Shown: piece by piece, positions 1 through 10,975 of the stretch | How the letters are laid out: each line of letters starts with the position of its first letter | Numbering within the stretch: position 1 is the stretch's first letter | Source of the DNA: Hellea sp. | Lineage (GTDB): Bacteria; Pseudomonadota; Alphaproteobacteria; Caulobacterales; Maricaulaceae | NCBI GenBank assembly: GCA_014238285.1 | Contig: JABABK010000006.1 | Location: 41,666-105,665, forward strand | Length of the DNA: 64,000 nt | Reading direction: 5' to 3' | Notes under the pieces: model-generated | Seen by the model: only the letters and a program-made list of their open reading frames with translations | Told to the model about the DNA's origin: nothing | Database searches by the model: none | Position numbers and translations under genes: made by a program

Positions 1-478
1 AAGTCTCGCCCATATCTGTGAAAAGCTTGATCGCGTCATTGCGGCCCCAAACTTCACGGGTAAATTTATTATTGCGCTCAACGATGAAACGCATTTTCTT
101 TTCAATAGCGGCGAAATCTTCGTCCGAAAACGGCTCATCCCGATGGAAGTCATAGTAAAATCCATTTTCGATAACAGGGCCAATTGTGACCTGAGTACCG
201 GGGAATAGTTCCTGCACAGCTTCGGCCAATACATGGGCGGCATCATGGCGGATAAGCTCAAGCCCTTCAGGGTCGCTAGCTGTCACAAGTTCGATTTTAG
301 CATCGCCTTCGATCTCGCGTGAGGCATCCCGAAGCTCGCCATTTATCTTGGCAGCGAGGACTTTCTTGGCAAGTCCCTTTGAAATTGACTTAGCCACAGC
401 CATAGCCGTGATGCCGTCATCGTAATCGCGGGTGGCTCCATCTGGAAATGTCAAAGTGACCATGTCTTTATCCGTCAT
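1..478 (-). CDS. thrS: Threonyl-tRNA synthetase, N-terminal part (runs off the window edge)
   Basis: Reverse-strand translation [39 protein letters not shown]...[37 protein letters not shown], typical ThrS TGS/editing region; start ATG at 478. Confidence 0.93.
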   Translation of the reverse strand, partial: MTDKDMVTLTFPDGATRDYDDGITAMAVAKSISKGLAKKVLAAKINGELRDASREIEGDAKIELVTASDPEGLELIRHDAAHVLAEAVQELFPGTQVTIGPVIENGFYYDFHRDEPFSDEDFAAIEKKMRFIVERNNKFTREVWGRNDAIKLFTDMGET

Positions 479-779
479 TCTTTATACGCCAGACCCCATA
501 TCGCCATGGAGCCCAGAAAGGAGGTTTAGTAATACTTTCCGGCACATTATCAACCCCATGTGTCGCGCCAAGCCACTTTATAGGATGACACCGTAAAAGC
601 CTTGCTAACGTCATCCAGCCCCCCGGCCACGGTCCATGTTTTTCTATGGCTTCAATCGCATAGGACGAACAGCTCGGCGTGTGGCGACATTTAACGCCAA
701 AAGCGGAAAGGGTGGGGCTAAGGATTAGTTTGTAACCCTTGATCAGGCCTGTCATGAGATATGTGAATACGGATTTCAT
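468..779 (-). CDS. yidD: Membrane protein insertion efficiency factor YidD
   Basis: [49 protein letters not shown], YidD signature; internal ATG at 779 preferred over the longer ORF to 815. Confidence 0.93.
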   Translation of the reverse strand: MKSVFTYLMTGLIKGYKLILSPTLSAFGVKCRHTPSCSSYAIEAIEKHGPWPGGWMTLARLLRCHPIKWLGATHGVDNVPESITKPPFWAPWRYGVWRIKNDG

Positions 780-784
780 ATACT

Positions 785-865
785 CGTCATTACCGCCCTT
801 GTAGCGGTAATCCAATCACAGATTTCAGCGGTAGCTGGATTACCGCTACAAGGGCGGTAATGACG
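785..865. repeat. Perfect 30-bp inverted repeat with 21-nt loop (MITE/REP-like hairpin)
   Basis: cgtcattaccgcccttgtagcggtaatcca (785-814) is the exact reverse complement of tggattaccgctacaagggcggtaatgacg (836-865). Confidence 0.9.
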
Positions 866-868
866 AAG

Positions 869-1300
869 TTAGTTTATTGTATTTGTCGCCATTTCAACCG
901 CCTCAACCGCAGCATCAAAAGCCAACATAGTCGACGTATGACGTGCCGGATATTCCCGAACACCCGCTAACAATGCTAGTTTTTCAAATCGGCCGTTAGG
1001 TGGATCTGCACCGTCTTTAAGAATAACGTAAAGCCCATCACGCGCTGCGCGAATATCATCGAGATTAGCGCCTATGATCTTTTCTTTTAAAATAGCCGCG
1101 CTCGCCTGCCCAAGCGCGCAAGCCTGAACGCGAAGCGCACAATCCGTCACAACGCCGCCGTCAACTATCACATCAATTTCAAGCCAAGACCCACAAAGCT
1201 TGGAAACTTTCCGAGATGTCCCGTCAGGTGTTTCCAGCCCCTCGTTTCGAAGCGTGGCAGATAGCGCTAATATGTCTGTGTTATAGAGGTCGGTGAACAT
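869..1300 (-). CDS. Iron-sulfur cluster assembly scaffold protein (IscU/NifU N-terminal-like)
   Basis: LCGSWLEIDVIVDGGVVTDCALRVQACALGQASAAIL and GRFEKLALLAGVREYPARHTSTMLAFDA, conserved Cys pattern. Confidence 0.8.
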   Translation of the reverse strand: MFTDLYNTDILALSATLRNEGLETPDGTSRKVSKLCGSWLEIDVIVDGGVVTDCALRVQACALGQASAAILKEKIIGANLDDIRAARDGLYVILKDGADPPNGRFEKLALLAGVREYPARHTSTMLAFDAAVEAVEMATNTIN

Positions 1301-1497
1301 AACTGTTTAAGAATCCATCTTTTAAATAATTCAAATAATACATGGGGATGATTTTGTGAATTAAAAATACAAATTTACAAACACTTGAATTCATTAGATA
1401 AAAAATCATTGCATGATGCAATTATGCATCTTATGGTAAGTTGTGAGGCAATATAAAATCAACTTCCTTCACATTGTTCAGACAAAGGGAGAAATTA

Positions 1498-2072
1498 TGA
1501 ACACCGTAAAAACCATCTCAATATTAATGATAGCGATATCGTTACTATCCACGCAAGCTTTTGCACAAAACAATAAAATGAAGGCTAATGTAAGCAATGA
1601 TATGATTGAACGTGAAATCGCAAATTTTCACGCCCCCGTAAAATCCCAAATGGATTTACGTAATTTCATGGCATCCAATCGAACGACTGCCCTTGATGCG
1701 TTGTCACAAAATAGCAAAAGAGACTTCATAGGTAGTTTAAAATTTACCAAGAAAGGGCTTTCTAGCTTTAACTATAACGTACTGGAAGCCGAGCTAACGC
1801 CTACCGAAATCTATGGAATTCTCTCAATGTTTGGATTGCAGCGCGGAACAGGTCAATTTGATAATGCTCGACCGCAAACATCTTTAGACCAAGCTATTTT
1901 AAATCTATATGGCGAAAACAACCGAAGCATACAAGCTAACTCTGGTTTTGAATCTCAATTCCATGGCGGAAGTTGGGGAAAAATTGCTGATGAGTTCCTT
2001 GAAGGCTATCGATGTCTAAGTCAGGGTACATGTGTCCAAGCTGATGGTCATGCGTGTACATCTAATTGTTAA
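1498..2072 (+). CDS. Secreted hypothetical protein with Cys-rich C-terminal tail
   Basis: Signal peptide MNTVKTISILMIAISLLSTQAFAQ; C-terminus CLSQGTCVQADGHACTSNC; SD gggag upstream of 1498. Confidence 0.7.
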
Positions 2073-2078
2073 AAATCT

Positions 2079-2098
2079 CGGGGGTGTTTTCACCCCCG
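2079..2098 (+). terminator. Hairpin between two co-directional genes (terminator/attenuator)
   Basis: cgggggtg-tttt-cacccccg perfect 8-bp stem followed by catttttg. Confidence 0.7.
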
Positions 2099-2116
2099 CA
2101 TTTTTGAGTCCATAAT

Positions 2117-2734
2117 ATGATTAACCGATTATTCAAAACTTTATTAACCTTTTTCGTACTGGTATTCCTGTGTGAAATAAGCGCCAGTGCAAAAATTGTC
2201 CCGTCAACTGTCGTCGATAATCAAAAACCCGACTTAAACCCGAAAAACACTCTGCAAGTTTTACATGTTGAAAATCGTCAAATCGCGATCCCGTCAGATA
2301 ACCCCAATGCCTTTGAGATAAGATCGCTTGATTTCACCAAATATACAGGATTGATTGTTGTAACACACCCGCAATGTCATTTTTTCAAAACCTTTTTAGT
2401 CGATATCGCACATGATGTAGAACTGAGGGGCAAAATGGTAAATAGCTCCATTTGGATATCAAATTCTTCGAAGGCTTACACAAACCCGGCGTTCAAAAAT
2501 TGGAACAAATCAATTCCTGACATCCCAATATCTATTGTTTATGACACAGATCAGTGGCCTGAAATTAATTCTTGGGGGTCGCCCACGTTTTACTTTTTCA
2601 AAGATTCAAAGTTACAAAAGAAGGTCGTTGGATGGCCAAAAGACTCTGCCAAAGAAAAGAAGAAATTGCTACGTGAAGGTTTTGAATTAATTGAAATAGA
2701 ACGCAATAGCCGGCTCAATCCTCTTCGGCGCTAG
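2117..2734 (+). CDS. Exported thioredoxin-like protein (single-Cys)
   Basis: N-terminal hydrophobic signal; VTHPQCHFFKTF in the CxxC position; WGSPTFYFFKDSKLQKKVVGWP resembles the cis-Pro/beta-hairpin of the Trx fold. Confidence 0.55.
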   Translation: MINRLFKTLLTFFVLVFLCEISASAKIVPSTVVDNQKPDLNPKNTLQVLHVENRQIAIPSDNPNAFEIRSLDFTKYTGLIVVTHPQCHFFKTFLVDIAHDVELRGKMVNSSIWISNSSKAYTNPAFKNWNKSIPDIPISIVYDTDQWPEINSWGSPTFYFFKDSKLQKKVVGWPKDSAKEKKKLLREGFELIEIERNSRLNPLRR

Positions 2735-3287
2735 TGTCGTCAAATTCTGGCGGCAGGTCTTCACTCGGGGCTGTCTCGTCGGCTTCAATCACATCAATGA
2801 TCACGCGGCTGCCAGCTATATCCACACGCGGCACAGCGAGTTTCGTAAATGGATGATACCAATCCTTTTCGCCCTGCGTTTTAATCTCTAAAATATCGCC
2901 GCCGCCAAAATCATGAACGGCTTTGACTTTACCACGAGACGTTCCGTCGAGCAGTTCCACTGACAATCCAATGAGATCCGAATAGTAAAACTCATCCTCA
3001 CCCGGTTTAGGCAGCGCGCTTCGCGGCACATAAAGTTTGGTCGATTTCATCGCTTCGGCCTGTTCGCGGGTTTTGACTTCTTTGCAAACCACGGCCAGCA
3101 TTTTCTTTACGGAACGTGAGCGAATGGGCGTTAAAATTACATTTCCGGCCTGATCTGTGAGCGGGCCAAGCGTGAGGCACGTCTTAGCATCCATGGTAAA
3201 GGGCTTGATTTTCACCTCGCCTTTAATGCCAAATGCGCCTGCGATTGCGGCTATGCAAATCATCTGTGTTGTTCTGTTGTCGTTCAT
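2715..3287 (-). CDS. rimM: 16S rRNA processing protein RimM
   Basis: IAAIAGAFGIKGEVKIKPFT...DEFYYSDLIGLSVELLDGTSRGKVKAVHDFGGGDILEIK...HPFTKLAVPRVDIAGSRVIID. Confidence 0.93.
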   Translation of the reverse strand: MNDNRTTQMICIAAIAGAFGIKGEVKIKPFTMDAKTCLTLGPLTDQAGNVILTPIRSRSVKKMLAVVCKEVKTREQAEAMKSTKLYVPRSALPKPGEDEFYYSDLIGLSVELLDGTSRGKVKAVHDFGGGDILEIKTQGEKDWYHPFTKLAVPRVDIAGSRVIIDVIEADETAPSEDLPPEFDDTSAEED

Positions 3288-3335
3288 ACCGGGCCCTGTA
3301 TATTAAAACTCGTAAAATCATAAGGGTTTTTTATT

Positions 3336-3794
3336 ATGCGTCTTCTTTCTTCTTCCATGATTACTTTGGCTCTCTTGGCTATGCCTGCTTTTGCAAGCGC
3401 GCACGAGGTCAAAGAAAAACCAAAACCAGAGATTTCCATATCTGACCTAAAACTTCCAACTGAAGCCGAGATTGAAGACATCATCGACCAAATGCCGGAT
3501 TTAAACGCTTTAATGGGCGGTATGCTGAATGTAGTACAAGACGAAGATATTCAGGACTCGCTTAAAGAGGCGGGTAAGGCTCTTTCCCAAAGCGTCGAAA
3601 AATCAGGTATTATGGATATGGATATCGATATTAAAAATGGTGAACTGCCGGATTTGAACAACCTCATGGCAACCATACTTCGTATGACAGGCGATGAAGA
3701 CGTCATGGGCGAAATGCTCGGCGTCGTGACAGAGCTACAAAAATCCGTCGAAGAAAACTTCGACGAAGACATGCTTAAGCCCAAAAAAGACTAA
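3336..3794 (+). CDS. Secreted acidic hypothetical protein
   Basis: Signal peptide MRLLSSSMITLALLAMPAFASAHE; Asp/Glu-rich mature part. Confidence 0.7.
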   Translation: MRLLSSSMITLALLAMPAFASAHEVKEKPKPEISISDLKLPTEAEIEDIIDQMPDLNALMGGMLNVVQDEDIQDSLKEAGKALSQSVEKSGIMDMDIDIKNGELPDLNNLMATILRMTGDEDVMGEMLGVVTELQKSVEENFDEDMLKPKKD

Positions 3795-3818
3795 GTTTCA
3801 TTTTCAATATTGAAGTGA

Positions 3819-3841
3819 ATTGCCGGAATAAATCCGGCAAT
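3819..3841. terminator. Short palindrome between convergent genes
   Basis: attgccgga-ataaa-tccggcaat, 9-bp perfect stem. Confidence 0.6.
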
Positions 3842-3854
3842 GACGGCTGGGGAA

Positions 3855-5054
3855 CTAACCCAAAGCCGCCTTTAGTTCATCCACTAAATCAGTGCGTTCC
3901 CACGTAAACCCGCCTTCATTATCGGGCTTACGGCCAAAGTGGCCATAGGCTGATGTCCGGGCGTAAATCGGATTATTCAGATTCAAATGCTGGCGAATAC
4001 CGCGCGGGGTTAGGTTCATGGATTTCCGGATAGCGTTTTCGATAGCTTCGCCAGAGACGGCGTTTCCATCAGGAACATTAACGTAAATCGAGGTCGGCTG
4101 AGCCACGCCAATGGCGTAGGATAGCTGTATATCGACCCAAGGCGCAAAACCAGCCGCTACGATATTCTTAGCGAGGTAGCGCGTCGCGTAGGCCGCTGAG
4201 CGGTCAACCTTCGTCGGATCTTTACCAGAAAATGCACCGCCGCCATGCGGGGCCATGCCGCCATAAGTATCAACGATAATTTTGCGTCCGGTTAGGCCAG
4301 TATCTCCATCAGGGCCGCCAATGACGAATTTGCCTGTTGGATTAATGTGCCAAGCCGTATCGTCCGTAATCCAGCCTTCGGGCATAACTTCAATAATATA
4401 CGGCTTAACGAGTTCCGCAACATCAGCAGATGTCATAGAGGCGTCGAGATGCTGGGTCGACAAAACGATTGCGTTGGCGCGCACGGGTTTGCCATTTTCA
4501 TATTGAATGGTAACCTGAGATTTACTGTCAGGGCCAAGCTGGCTAATGCCTTCATGCTTACGGGCACGCGCCAGACGTTCAAGAATTTTGTGGGACAGAT
4601 GAACGGGCGCCGGCATGAGATCATAATTATCCGTACAAGCATAACCAAACATAATGCCTTGGTCCCCTGCGCCTTCCTCGGTGTGAAGACCGTCGCCTTG
4701 GTCAACGCCCTGCGCGATATCAACTGACTGGGCGTGTAAAAGCACATCTACATCAGCCGTTTCCCAATGGAAGCCATCTTGCTCATAGCCGATATCTTTG
4801 ACCGCTTCACGGGCGATCGCTTCGATCATGTCTTTGGTGATCTTGTCGCTACCGCGGGTTTCGCCCGCGATTACGATTTTATTGGTTGTCGTCAGTGTTT
4901 CAGCCGCCACGCGTACATCCCATGGGGACATACCGTCTTTGATCGACTCTCGAAAGAACAGATCAACAATCTCGTCACTGATACGATCAGAGACTTTATC
5001 CGGATGGCCCTCTGAAACTGATTCAGAGGTAAATTCGTATGACTTGCGGCTCAT
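3855..5054 (-). CDS. metK: S-adenosylmethionine synthetase
   Basis: [55 protein letters not shown]. Confidence 0.97.
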   Translation of the reverse strand: MSRKSYEFTSESVSEGHPDKVSDRISDEIVDLFFRESIKDGMSPWDVRVAAETLTTTNKIVIAGETRGSDKITKDMIEAIAREAVKDIGYEQDGFHWETADVDVLLHAQSVDIAQGVDQGDGLHTEEGAGDQGIMFGYACTDNYDLMPAPVHLSHKILERLARARKHEGISQLGPDSKSQVTIQYENGKPVRANAIVLSTQHLDASMTSADVAELVKPYIIEVMPEGWITDDTAWHINPTGKFVIGGPDGDTGLTGRKIIVDTYGGMAPHGGGAFSGKDPTKVDRSAAYATRYLAKNIVAAGFAPWVDIQLSYAIGVAQPTSIYVNVPDGNAVSGEAIENAIRKSMNLTPRGIRQHLNLNNPIYARTSAYGHFGRKPDNEGGFTWERTDLVDELKAALG

Positions 5055-5119
5055 GGCACTTCTCCAAGGTTTTAAGGCTCTACGCTTTTTATTGTTATAG
5101 GAGTCTTGGTGGGGTTAAA

Positions 5120-6529
5120 CTAGTATCTGTAATGCTCTGGCTTATACGGACCAGATTTAGCAACACCAATATAATCAGCTTGCTCTTGGGTCATTTCTGT
5201 TAGCTTCACACCGATTTTTTCTAGGTGCAAACGTGCTACTTTTTCGTCGAGATGCTTAGGCAGCATATAAACTTTGTTCTCATATTTTTTGGATTTAGCG
5301 TGAGCATCTTCCCAAAGTTCTATTTGTGCCAAAACCTGGTTTGTAAACGATGCTGACATCACAAAGGATGGATGCCCTGTGGCATTGCCAAGGTTGAGCA
5401 AACGGCCTTGCGAGAGCAAAATCATGCGATTGCCTGTTGGGAAAGTTACCATATCGACCTGATCTTTAATATTGGTCCATTTATGGTTCTTAAGCGCAGC
5501 CACTTGGATTTCATTATCAAAGTGGCCGATGTTACCCACAATCGCCATGTCTTTCATTTCGCGCATATGCTCGAGACGGATCACGTCTTTATTGCCGGTT
5601 GTAGTTACAAAGATATCCGCGTCTTTGACGGTATCTTCGAGGGTTGTGACCTCAAAACCGTCCATAGCCGCTTGAAGGGCGCAGATCGGGTCAACTTCTG
5701 TGACTTTCACGCGAGCGCCGGCGCCGCGAAGTGAAGCTGCAGAGCCTTTACCCACGTCCCCGTAACCCAGAACAACGGCGGTTTTACCGGCCATCATTGT
5801 GTCCGTCGCGCGGCGAATACCGTCTACGAGGGATTCTTTACAGCCATATTTATTATCAAATTTAGATTTTGTGACTGAGTCGTTGACGTTAATGGCAGGG
5901 AAAGGAAGCTGGCCGCTTTCCATTAATTCATAAAGACGGTGAACACCTGTTGTGGTTTCTTCTGAAACACCAACAATCTGATCACGCATTTTTGTAAACC
6001 AACCTGGGCTTGCCGCCATGCGCTTTTTGATCTGCGCAAAAATAGCAGCCTCTTCTTCAGAGCCGGGTTCGCCTTCAATCAGATTTGTTTCGCCAGCTTC
6101 AACACGCGCTCCAAGGAGAATGTAAAGCGTTGCATCACCGCCATCATCCAGAATGATGTTCGGGCCTTCATCAAAAAGGAATGATTTATCTAGGTAATCC
6201 CAATGCTCTTCAAGGGTTTGTCCTTTAACCGCGAAAACCGGGATATCAGCCGCTGCAATTGCCGCCGCTGCATGATCTTGCGTTGAATAAATATTGCATG
6301 ACGCCCAGCGAACATCCGCGCCAAGGGCCACAAGTGTTTCAATCAACACGCCCGTTTGAATTGTCATATGAAGCGACCCGACGATACGAGCCCCTGCTAA
6401 AGGCTTAGACTCGCCGAACTCTTCGCGGCATGACATAAGTCCCGGCATTTCAGTTTCAGCGATAACGAGTTCTTTACGGCCAAATTCAGCCAGTGATATG
6501 TCTTTTACGATATAGTCTTGAGCGCTCAT
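5120..6529 (-). CDS. ahcY: Adenosylhomocysteinase
   Basis: [28 protein letters not shown]...[23 protein letters not shown]...YKPEHYRY. Confidence 0.97.
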   Translation of the reverse strand: MSAQDYIVKDISLAEFGRKELVIAETEMPGLMSCREEFGESKPLAGARIVGSLHMTIQTGVLIETLVALGADVRWASCNIYSTQDHAAAAIAAADIPVFAVKGQTLEEHWDYLDKSFLFDEGPNIILDDGGDATLYILLGARVEAGETNLIEGEPGSEEEAAIFAQIKKRMAASPGWFTKMRDQIVGVSEETTTGVHRLYELMESGQLPFPAINVNDSVTKSKFDNKYGCKESLVDGIRRATDTMMAGKTAVVLGYGDVGKGSAASLRGAGARVKVTEVDPICALQAAMDGFEVTTLEDTVKDADIFVTTTGNKDVIRLEHMREMKDMAIVGNIGHFDNEIQVAALKNHKWTNIKDQVDMVTFPTGNRMILLSQGRLLNLGNATGHPSFVMSASFTNQVLAQIELWEDAHAKSKKYENKVYMLPKHLDEKVARLHLEKIGVKLTEMTQEQADYIGVAKSGPYKPEHYRY

Positions 6530-6760
6530 GATAATTCCAGTCGATAATTGGGGTTACGGCCTTAGCCGCATTATAACATTTGAGCGGCTCATAACGGGAA
6601 TATGCCAAGCGGTCAATCCATATAAAGTATTTGTTATATGTTTATATTAACCCGCAAGCCGCTCATCCCGACGAAAGTCGGGAACGAGTTTGCCAAGAAA
6701 TTCAGTTTTCGGAAAAGTAACTAGCCAGCCACCTCAGGTCCCTCCGCGATACCGGCTTTA

Positions 6761-7318
6761 CTACTTTGACAAAATATCCCGAACTTCCATCAGTGCAAAA
6801 CCCAAAAGGTTCTCACCTTTCCATTTTCGTGGGTTTTCAACACGGTCATCTTCTACGGCTAACCCTATTCCCCAGATTTCATCTAAAGGACTAGCCTCTA
6901 CAATCACCCGTTTTCCCGTTCCAATTAGAAACTCTGTTAGTTTTAAGTTTTGCCCGAATTTATAGCGATTTCCTTCGACTACAATCTCATACTTTTCAGC
7001 GTCCCAGATATTTGCATCAAAGCCACTTACTTGACGTCCCAACGCCTTCGCTGCACCGGGTGATCCAGCCGAAAATACCTTTTCATAAATTTCCATATCA
7101 CCAAATAGGCGAGCTTTTTCTGCCATCATCCAATGTTCAGACGTTGGATATCGCCGCCCGTCAACTGAAAAAGACGCCGAATACCATTGGCTAAAACAAA
7201 CCTTGGTTACCTGTTCCGGCTTTTCACGATGGCCCCAGAAAAATACGTATTTTTGCTTCTGTCCAGATTCAGCTCGTTTCAGCAACCATGCACGATTATA
7301 TGTGTATTCATAGTTCAC
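6761..7318 (-). CDS. NADAR (YbiA/RibX-like) family protein
   Basis: VCFSQWYSASFSVDGRRYPTSEHWMMAEKARLFGD...AKALGRQVSGFDANIWDAEKYEIVVEGNRYKFGQN; 4-nt overlap with gcvPB stop. Confidence 0.85.
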   Translation of the reverse strand: MNYEYTYNRAWLLKRAESGQKQKYVFFWGHREKPEQVTKVCFSQWYSASFSVDGRRYPTSEHWMMAEKARLFGDMEIYEKVFSAGSPGAAKALGRQVSGFDANIWDAEKYEIVVEGNRYKFGQNLKLTEFLIGTGKRVIVEASPLDEIWGIGLAVEDDRVENPRKWKGENLLGFALMEVRDILSK

Positions 7319-8886
7319 TCCGCCGCGTCAACAACCTCAGGCCTCCACCGCAATACCGGCTTCCTTGCCGCCTGAGTTTCATCCAGTCTCCGCATTGGCG
7401 CGTGGACAGGAGCCGCTTGGAAGAACTCGACTTCTTTCGCTTTCGCCTTGATCGCAAGGCCGCGCATGGAAGCGATGAAACGATCGAGCTCCCCTTTACT
7501 CTCAGACTCTGTTGGCTCGATCAACATGGCGCCATGAACAACCAGAGGGAAATACATCGTCATCGGGTGATAGCCCTCATCGATCATGGCTTTGGCGAAA
7601 TCGAGTGTTGTGACACCCGTATCATCCAAAAAGTGATCGTCAAACAAGGCTTCATGCATGCAGACACCGCCAAAGGCCGGGCTCATGACATCGGATAATG
7701 ACGCCTGAATATAATTGGCGTTGAGGACCGCGTCCTCTGTGGCTTGACGCAAACCGTCAGAGCCGTGGCTCATCATGTAAGTCAGCGCGCGCGAGAACAT
7801 GCCCATCTGTCCGTGGAAGGCACACATACGGCCAAAGGTGGCTGCGCCGTCGCCCGTATTGTCTTCAACCAAGCGGTACTTATCGCCTTCTTTGACGACA
7901 AATGGCAGAGGTGCATACTCTTTTAGCGCGTCAGATAGTACGGTTGGGCCTGCACCCGGGCCGCCGCCGCCATGAGGCGTTGAGAATGTTTTGTGTAAAT
8001 TTAAGTGCATGGCATCAATGCCAAGATCGCCTGGGCGGACTCGCCCGACCAGCGCATTAAAGTTCGCGCCGTCACAATAGAAATAACCGCCAACAGAGTG
8101 GATCAAATCCGCGATCTCGATGATATCCCGTTCAAACAATCCGCATGTATTAGGATTGGTCAGCATGATACCAGCCACGTCGTCGCCGAGCTTCTCTTTC
8201 AGCGCCGCGAGATTAACGCGGCCATCGCCACTGGCTGGGATTTCATCAACTGTGAAGCCACATTGCACTGCCGAAGCCGGGTTAGTGCCGTGGGCACTTT
8301 CCGGCACGAGCACGCGGCGTTTATGGGTATGACCATCAGCATCAAGACGAGCGCGAATAGCAGCCATGCCTGCCCACTCACCGTGAGCGCCAGCTTTTGG
8401 CGTCATAGCGACAGCCGGCATGCCTGTCAGCGTGCATATCCAGTGGGATAATTCATGCATAAGCTCAAGCGCGCCCTGCACTGTGCTTTCCGGCTGAAGC
8501 GGGTGTACATCGCCAAAACCCGGCATACGCGCGACTTTTTCATTCAGCCGCGGATTATGTTTCATTGTGCAAGAGCCCAGCGGATAAACGCCAAGATCAA
8601 TCGCGTAGTTTTTTTGTGAAAGCCTTACATAATGGCGCATGGCTTGCGGTTCGGTCAAACCGGGCAGGCCAATCTCTGATGTCCTTGCATTATTGCCAAG
8701 ACGAGACTTAACGGCTTTGGCTTCCGCAAAGTCAACGCCCGTTCGGCGAGGCGTCCCAATTTCAAAGATAAGGCTTTCTGCCTGCATAAGGCCTTTATTG
8801 CCTGATATTGTTGTCACATCATTCGCGGCTGCATTTGTCATTGTGTCTGAGGGGGCCGTTGGCCGCCCTTGATTATTCATGCTCAT
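7315..8886 (-). CDS. gcvPB: Glycine dehydrogenase (decarboxylating) subunit 2
   Basis: YPLGSCTMKHNPRLNEKVARMPGF...LNLHKTFSTPHGGGGPGAGP PLP-lysine motif. Confidence 0.96.
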   Translation of the reverse strand: MSMNNQGRPTAPSDTMTNAAANDVTTISGNKGLMQAESLIFEIGTPRRTGVDFAEAKAVKSRLGNNARTSEIGLPGLTEPQAMRHYVRLSQKNYAIDLGVYPLGSCTMKHNPRLNEKVARMPGFGDVHPLQPESTVQGALELMHELSHWICTLTGMPAVAMTPKAGAHGEWAGMAAIRARLDADGHTHKRRVLVPESAHGTNPASAVQCGFTVDEIPASGDGRVNLAALKEKLGDDVAGIMLTNPNTCGLFERDIIEIADLIHSVGGYFYCDGANFNALVGRVRPGDLGIDAMHLNLHKTFSTPHGGGGPGAGPTVLSDALKEYAPLPFVVKEGDKYRLVEDNTGDGAATFGRMCAFHGQMGMFSRALTYMMSHGSDGLRQATEDAVLNANYIQASLSDVMSPAFGGVCMHEALFDDHFLDDTGVTTLDFAKAMIDEGYHPMTMYFPLVVHGAMLIEPTESESKGELDRFIASMRGLAIKAKAKEVEFFQAAPVHAPMRRLDETQAARKPVLRWRPEVVDAAE

Positions 8887-9236
8887 GAGCTTGGCTCCTG
8901 CTTCGAGAAGAAAACGATGACCGATAGGTCTTCAGTAATATCGTGAAATTTGTGTACGATATGAGCGGCAACAAAAATATTGTCTCCGGCTTTAATATCC
9001 CGAGTAACGCCATCAGCTGTGAATTTAGACTGCCCAGATATGATGTAATAGACTTCGTCCCAATCATGAGGTTGTTGAGGGTCTATATGACCGACCGGAT
9101 ATTCTAAATACTCAACCAGCATTGTCTCATTATCTAGGAATGTATGATATTGATGACCATCTTGGCCGATCAGCGGCTTGAGGTCATCAACGTTCCAGAC
9201 ACCCTGTTCTTTGGTATTGAGGTTTTTGGTGTTCAT
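8883..9236 (-). CDS. Small cupin-domain protein
   Basis: [52 protein letters not shown], cupin motifs 1 and 2. Confidence 0.85.
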   Translation of the reverse strand: MNTKNLNTKEQGVWNVDDLKPLIGQDGHQYHTFLDNETMLVEYLEYPVGHIDPQQPHDWDEVYYIISGQSKFTADGVTRDIKAGDNIFVAAHIVHKFHDITEDLSVIVFFSKQEPSS

Positions 9237-10576
9237 GACATCACCTCTTTCAAGGCGACTTCATAGGCCGAGATATCTTCATCTGTAGCAACTTCCGTCG
9301 CCGTGACGAGGAGGAGGTCATCTAGATCCCCGGTTAAGCGAGAGACAGGTACGCCGCCAAGTACACCTTTATCAGCTAATGCTTCAACGACATCTGCAGC
9401 GGGCTTTGTTAGTCGAAGCGTAAACTCATTGAAGAAAGTCTCAGTCACCAGTTCAACACCATCAATCGCCGAAAGACGGTCAGCGAGATCACAGGCATTG
9501 GCATGATTGACTTCAGCCATCTGGCGAAGACCGGCTTCGCCAAGGAGTGTCATATGTATCGTAAAAGCGAGGCAGCAAAGACCGGAATTGGTACAGATAT
9601 TTGACGTGGCCTTTTCCCGGCGAATATGCTGTTCGCGCGTTGAAAGCGTCAGAACGAAACCCCGGTCGCCATTGGCATCCACCGTTTCGCCGCAAACCCG
9701 GCCCGGCATTTGCCGCACAAGTTTCTGACGGCAAGCAAACAGGCCAACATGGGGACCGCCAAAGTTAAGGCCCACGCCAATGCCCTGACCTTCGCCGACA
9801 ACGATATCTGCCCCTTGTTCCCCGGGGCTCTTAATCGCGCCGAGGGCGACTGGCTCATTAAAGACAGCAATTAGGAGCGCGCCCGCGGCATGAGCGGCTT
9901 CGGCATAGGGTTCCAGATCAATAATTTCGCCAAATACATTAGGAGATTGGACGACGATACAGGCTGTTTGATCATCGATCTGATCGATGGTGGCAGAGTC
10001 ATTGCCAGGAACGCTGGCATTAGCCACGAGTTCAATGTTCAAATACTGCGCCACTGTCTGGGTCGCCGCCGCGTAATGCGGGTGAAGGCCGGAAGCCAAT
10101 ACGGCTTTTCTTTTCTTACCGCGCGCGACGCGGGTCGCCATAACCACGGCTTCGGCGCAAGCGGTCGAGCCATCATACATAGACGCATTGGCGACATCCA
10201 TGCCGGTTAAGAGCGCGACCTGTGTTTGGAACTCGAACAAAGTCTGAAGCGTGCCTTGAGAAATCTCAGGCTGATAAGGTGTATAAGCTGTCAGAAACTC
10301 CGAGCGCTGAATCAGATGGTCAACCGTTGCCGGAATATGGTGCTTGTAAGCGCCTGCGCCGCAGAAAAACGGAACCGACCCGGCTGAAATAGACTTCCCG
10401 GATAGGCGAGACATATAGCGCTCAACGGCGGCTTCGCTTTGATGCTTCGGTAGATCAATCAAACCGTCAAGAACAGCTGATTTTGGTACATCCGTGAATA
10501 GATCATCCATGGATTTTACGCCGACTTTGGCGAGCATGGCCGCGCGGTCATTATTATTCAGTGGTAGGTAGCGCAT
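9233..10576 (-). CDS. gcvPA: Glycine dehydrogenase (decarboxylating) subunit 1
   Basis: [31 protein letters not shown]...[42 protein letters not shown]. Confidence 0.96.
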   Translation of the reverse strand: MRYLPLNNNDRAAMLAKVGVKSMDDLFTDVPKSAVLDGLIDLPKHQSEAAVERYMSRLSGKSISAGSVPFFCGAGAYKHHIPATVDHLIQRSEFLTAYTPYQPEISQGTLQTLFEFQTQVALLTGMDVANASMYDGSTACAEAVVMATRVARGKKRKAVLASGLHPHYAAATQTVAQYLNIELVANASVPGNDSATIDQIDDQTACIVVQSPNVFGEIIDLEPYAEAAHAAGALLIAVFNEPVALGAIKSPGEQGADIVVGEGQGIGVGLNFGGPHVGLFACRQKLVRQMPGRVCGETVDANGDRGFVLTLSTREQHIRREKATSNICTNSGLCCLAFTIHMTLLGEAGLRQMAEVNHANACDLADRLSAIDGVELVTETFFNEFTLRLTKPAADVVEALADKGVLGGVPVSRLTGDLDDLLLVTATEVATDEDISAYEVALKEVMS

Positions 10577-10579
10577 AGC

Positions 10580-10975
10580 TTATCCCTTATTTTGAAACAT
10601 GATAAAGGCCGTCATGGCCGCCAAAACAAGGCCGATAATATCGACCATAGCAATTTTTCCGAGAGGCCCGGCCATCTGGCCGCGCATGAAGGCAAAGACA
10701 ATGAAAGAGCCCATACTGATAGCGCCGCCAATCAAAGCGGGCCAGCGCAGATGCGGCATGTGAGCTGCCGTCGCCAATGCCAGACCGACAAGCCCCAACA
10801 GCAAAGCTCTGTGCTGCAATAACGTCATCAACTCCATATTTTCTGGCGCAATCCCGTAAAGAGATTGCATTTTTGACGGCATTACCGCCGAGATCACAGG
10901 CACCATATTGATCAGTGCCATAATCCAGAAAAGTATAGGAAGTATTTTATCCACTTGGTCTCTTTTCGGCTTCAT
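10580..10975 (-). CDS. Small integral membrane protein, unknown function
   Basis: About four hydrophobic helices; 3-nt gap to gcvPA, same strand. Confidence 0.7.
   Translation of the reverse strand: MKPKRDQVDKILPILFWIMALINMVPVISAVMPSKMQSLYGIAPENMELMTLLQHRALLLGLVGLALATAAHMPHLRWPALIGGAISMGSFIVFAFMRGQMAGPLGKIAMVDIIGLVLAAMTAFIMFQNKG

Noticed and set aside
5372-5734. 120-aa plus-strand ORF inside ahcY
   Set aside because: Antisense to conserved ahcY, no independent coding evidence. The same applies to most short ORFs within metK, gcvPA/PB, argS and sdhA.
6530-6660. Possible SAM/SAH riboswitch upstream of ahcY
   Set aside because: A gccgc...gcggc stem and gctaag occur, but I could not match a full SAM-II, SAM/SAH or SAH consensus. 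An Infernal search with the Rfam models would decide it.
6665-6682. Hairpin tcccgac-gaaa-gtcggga upstream of ahcY
   Set aside because: Probably a fragment of a common palindromic repeat; too short to interpret further.
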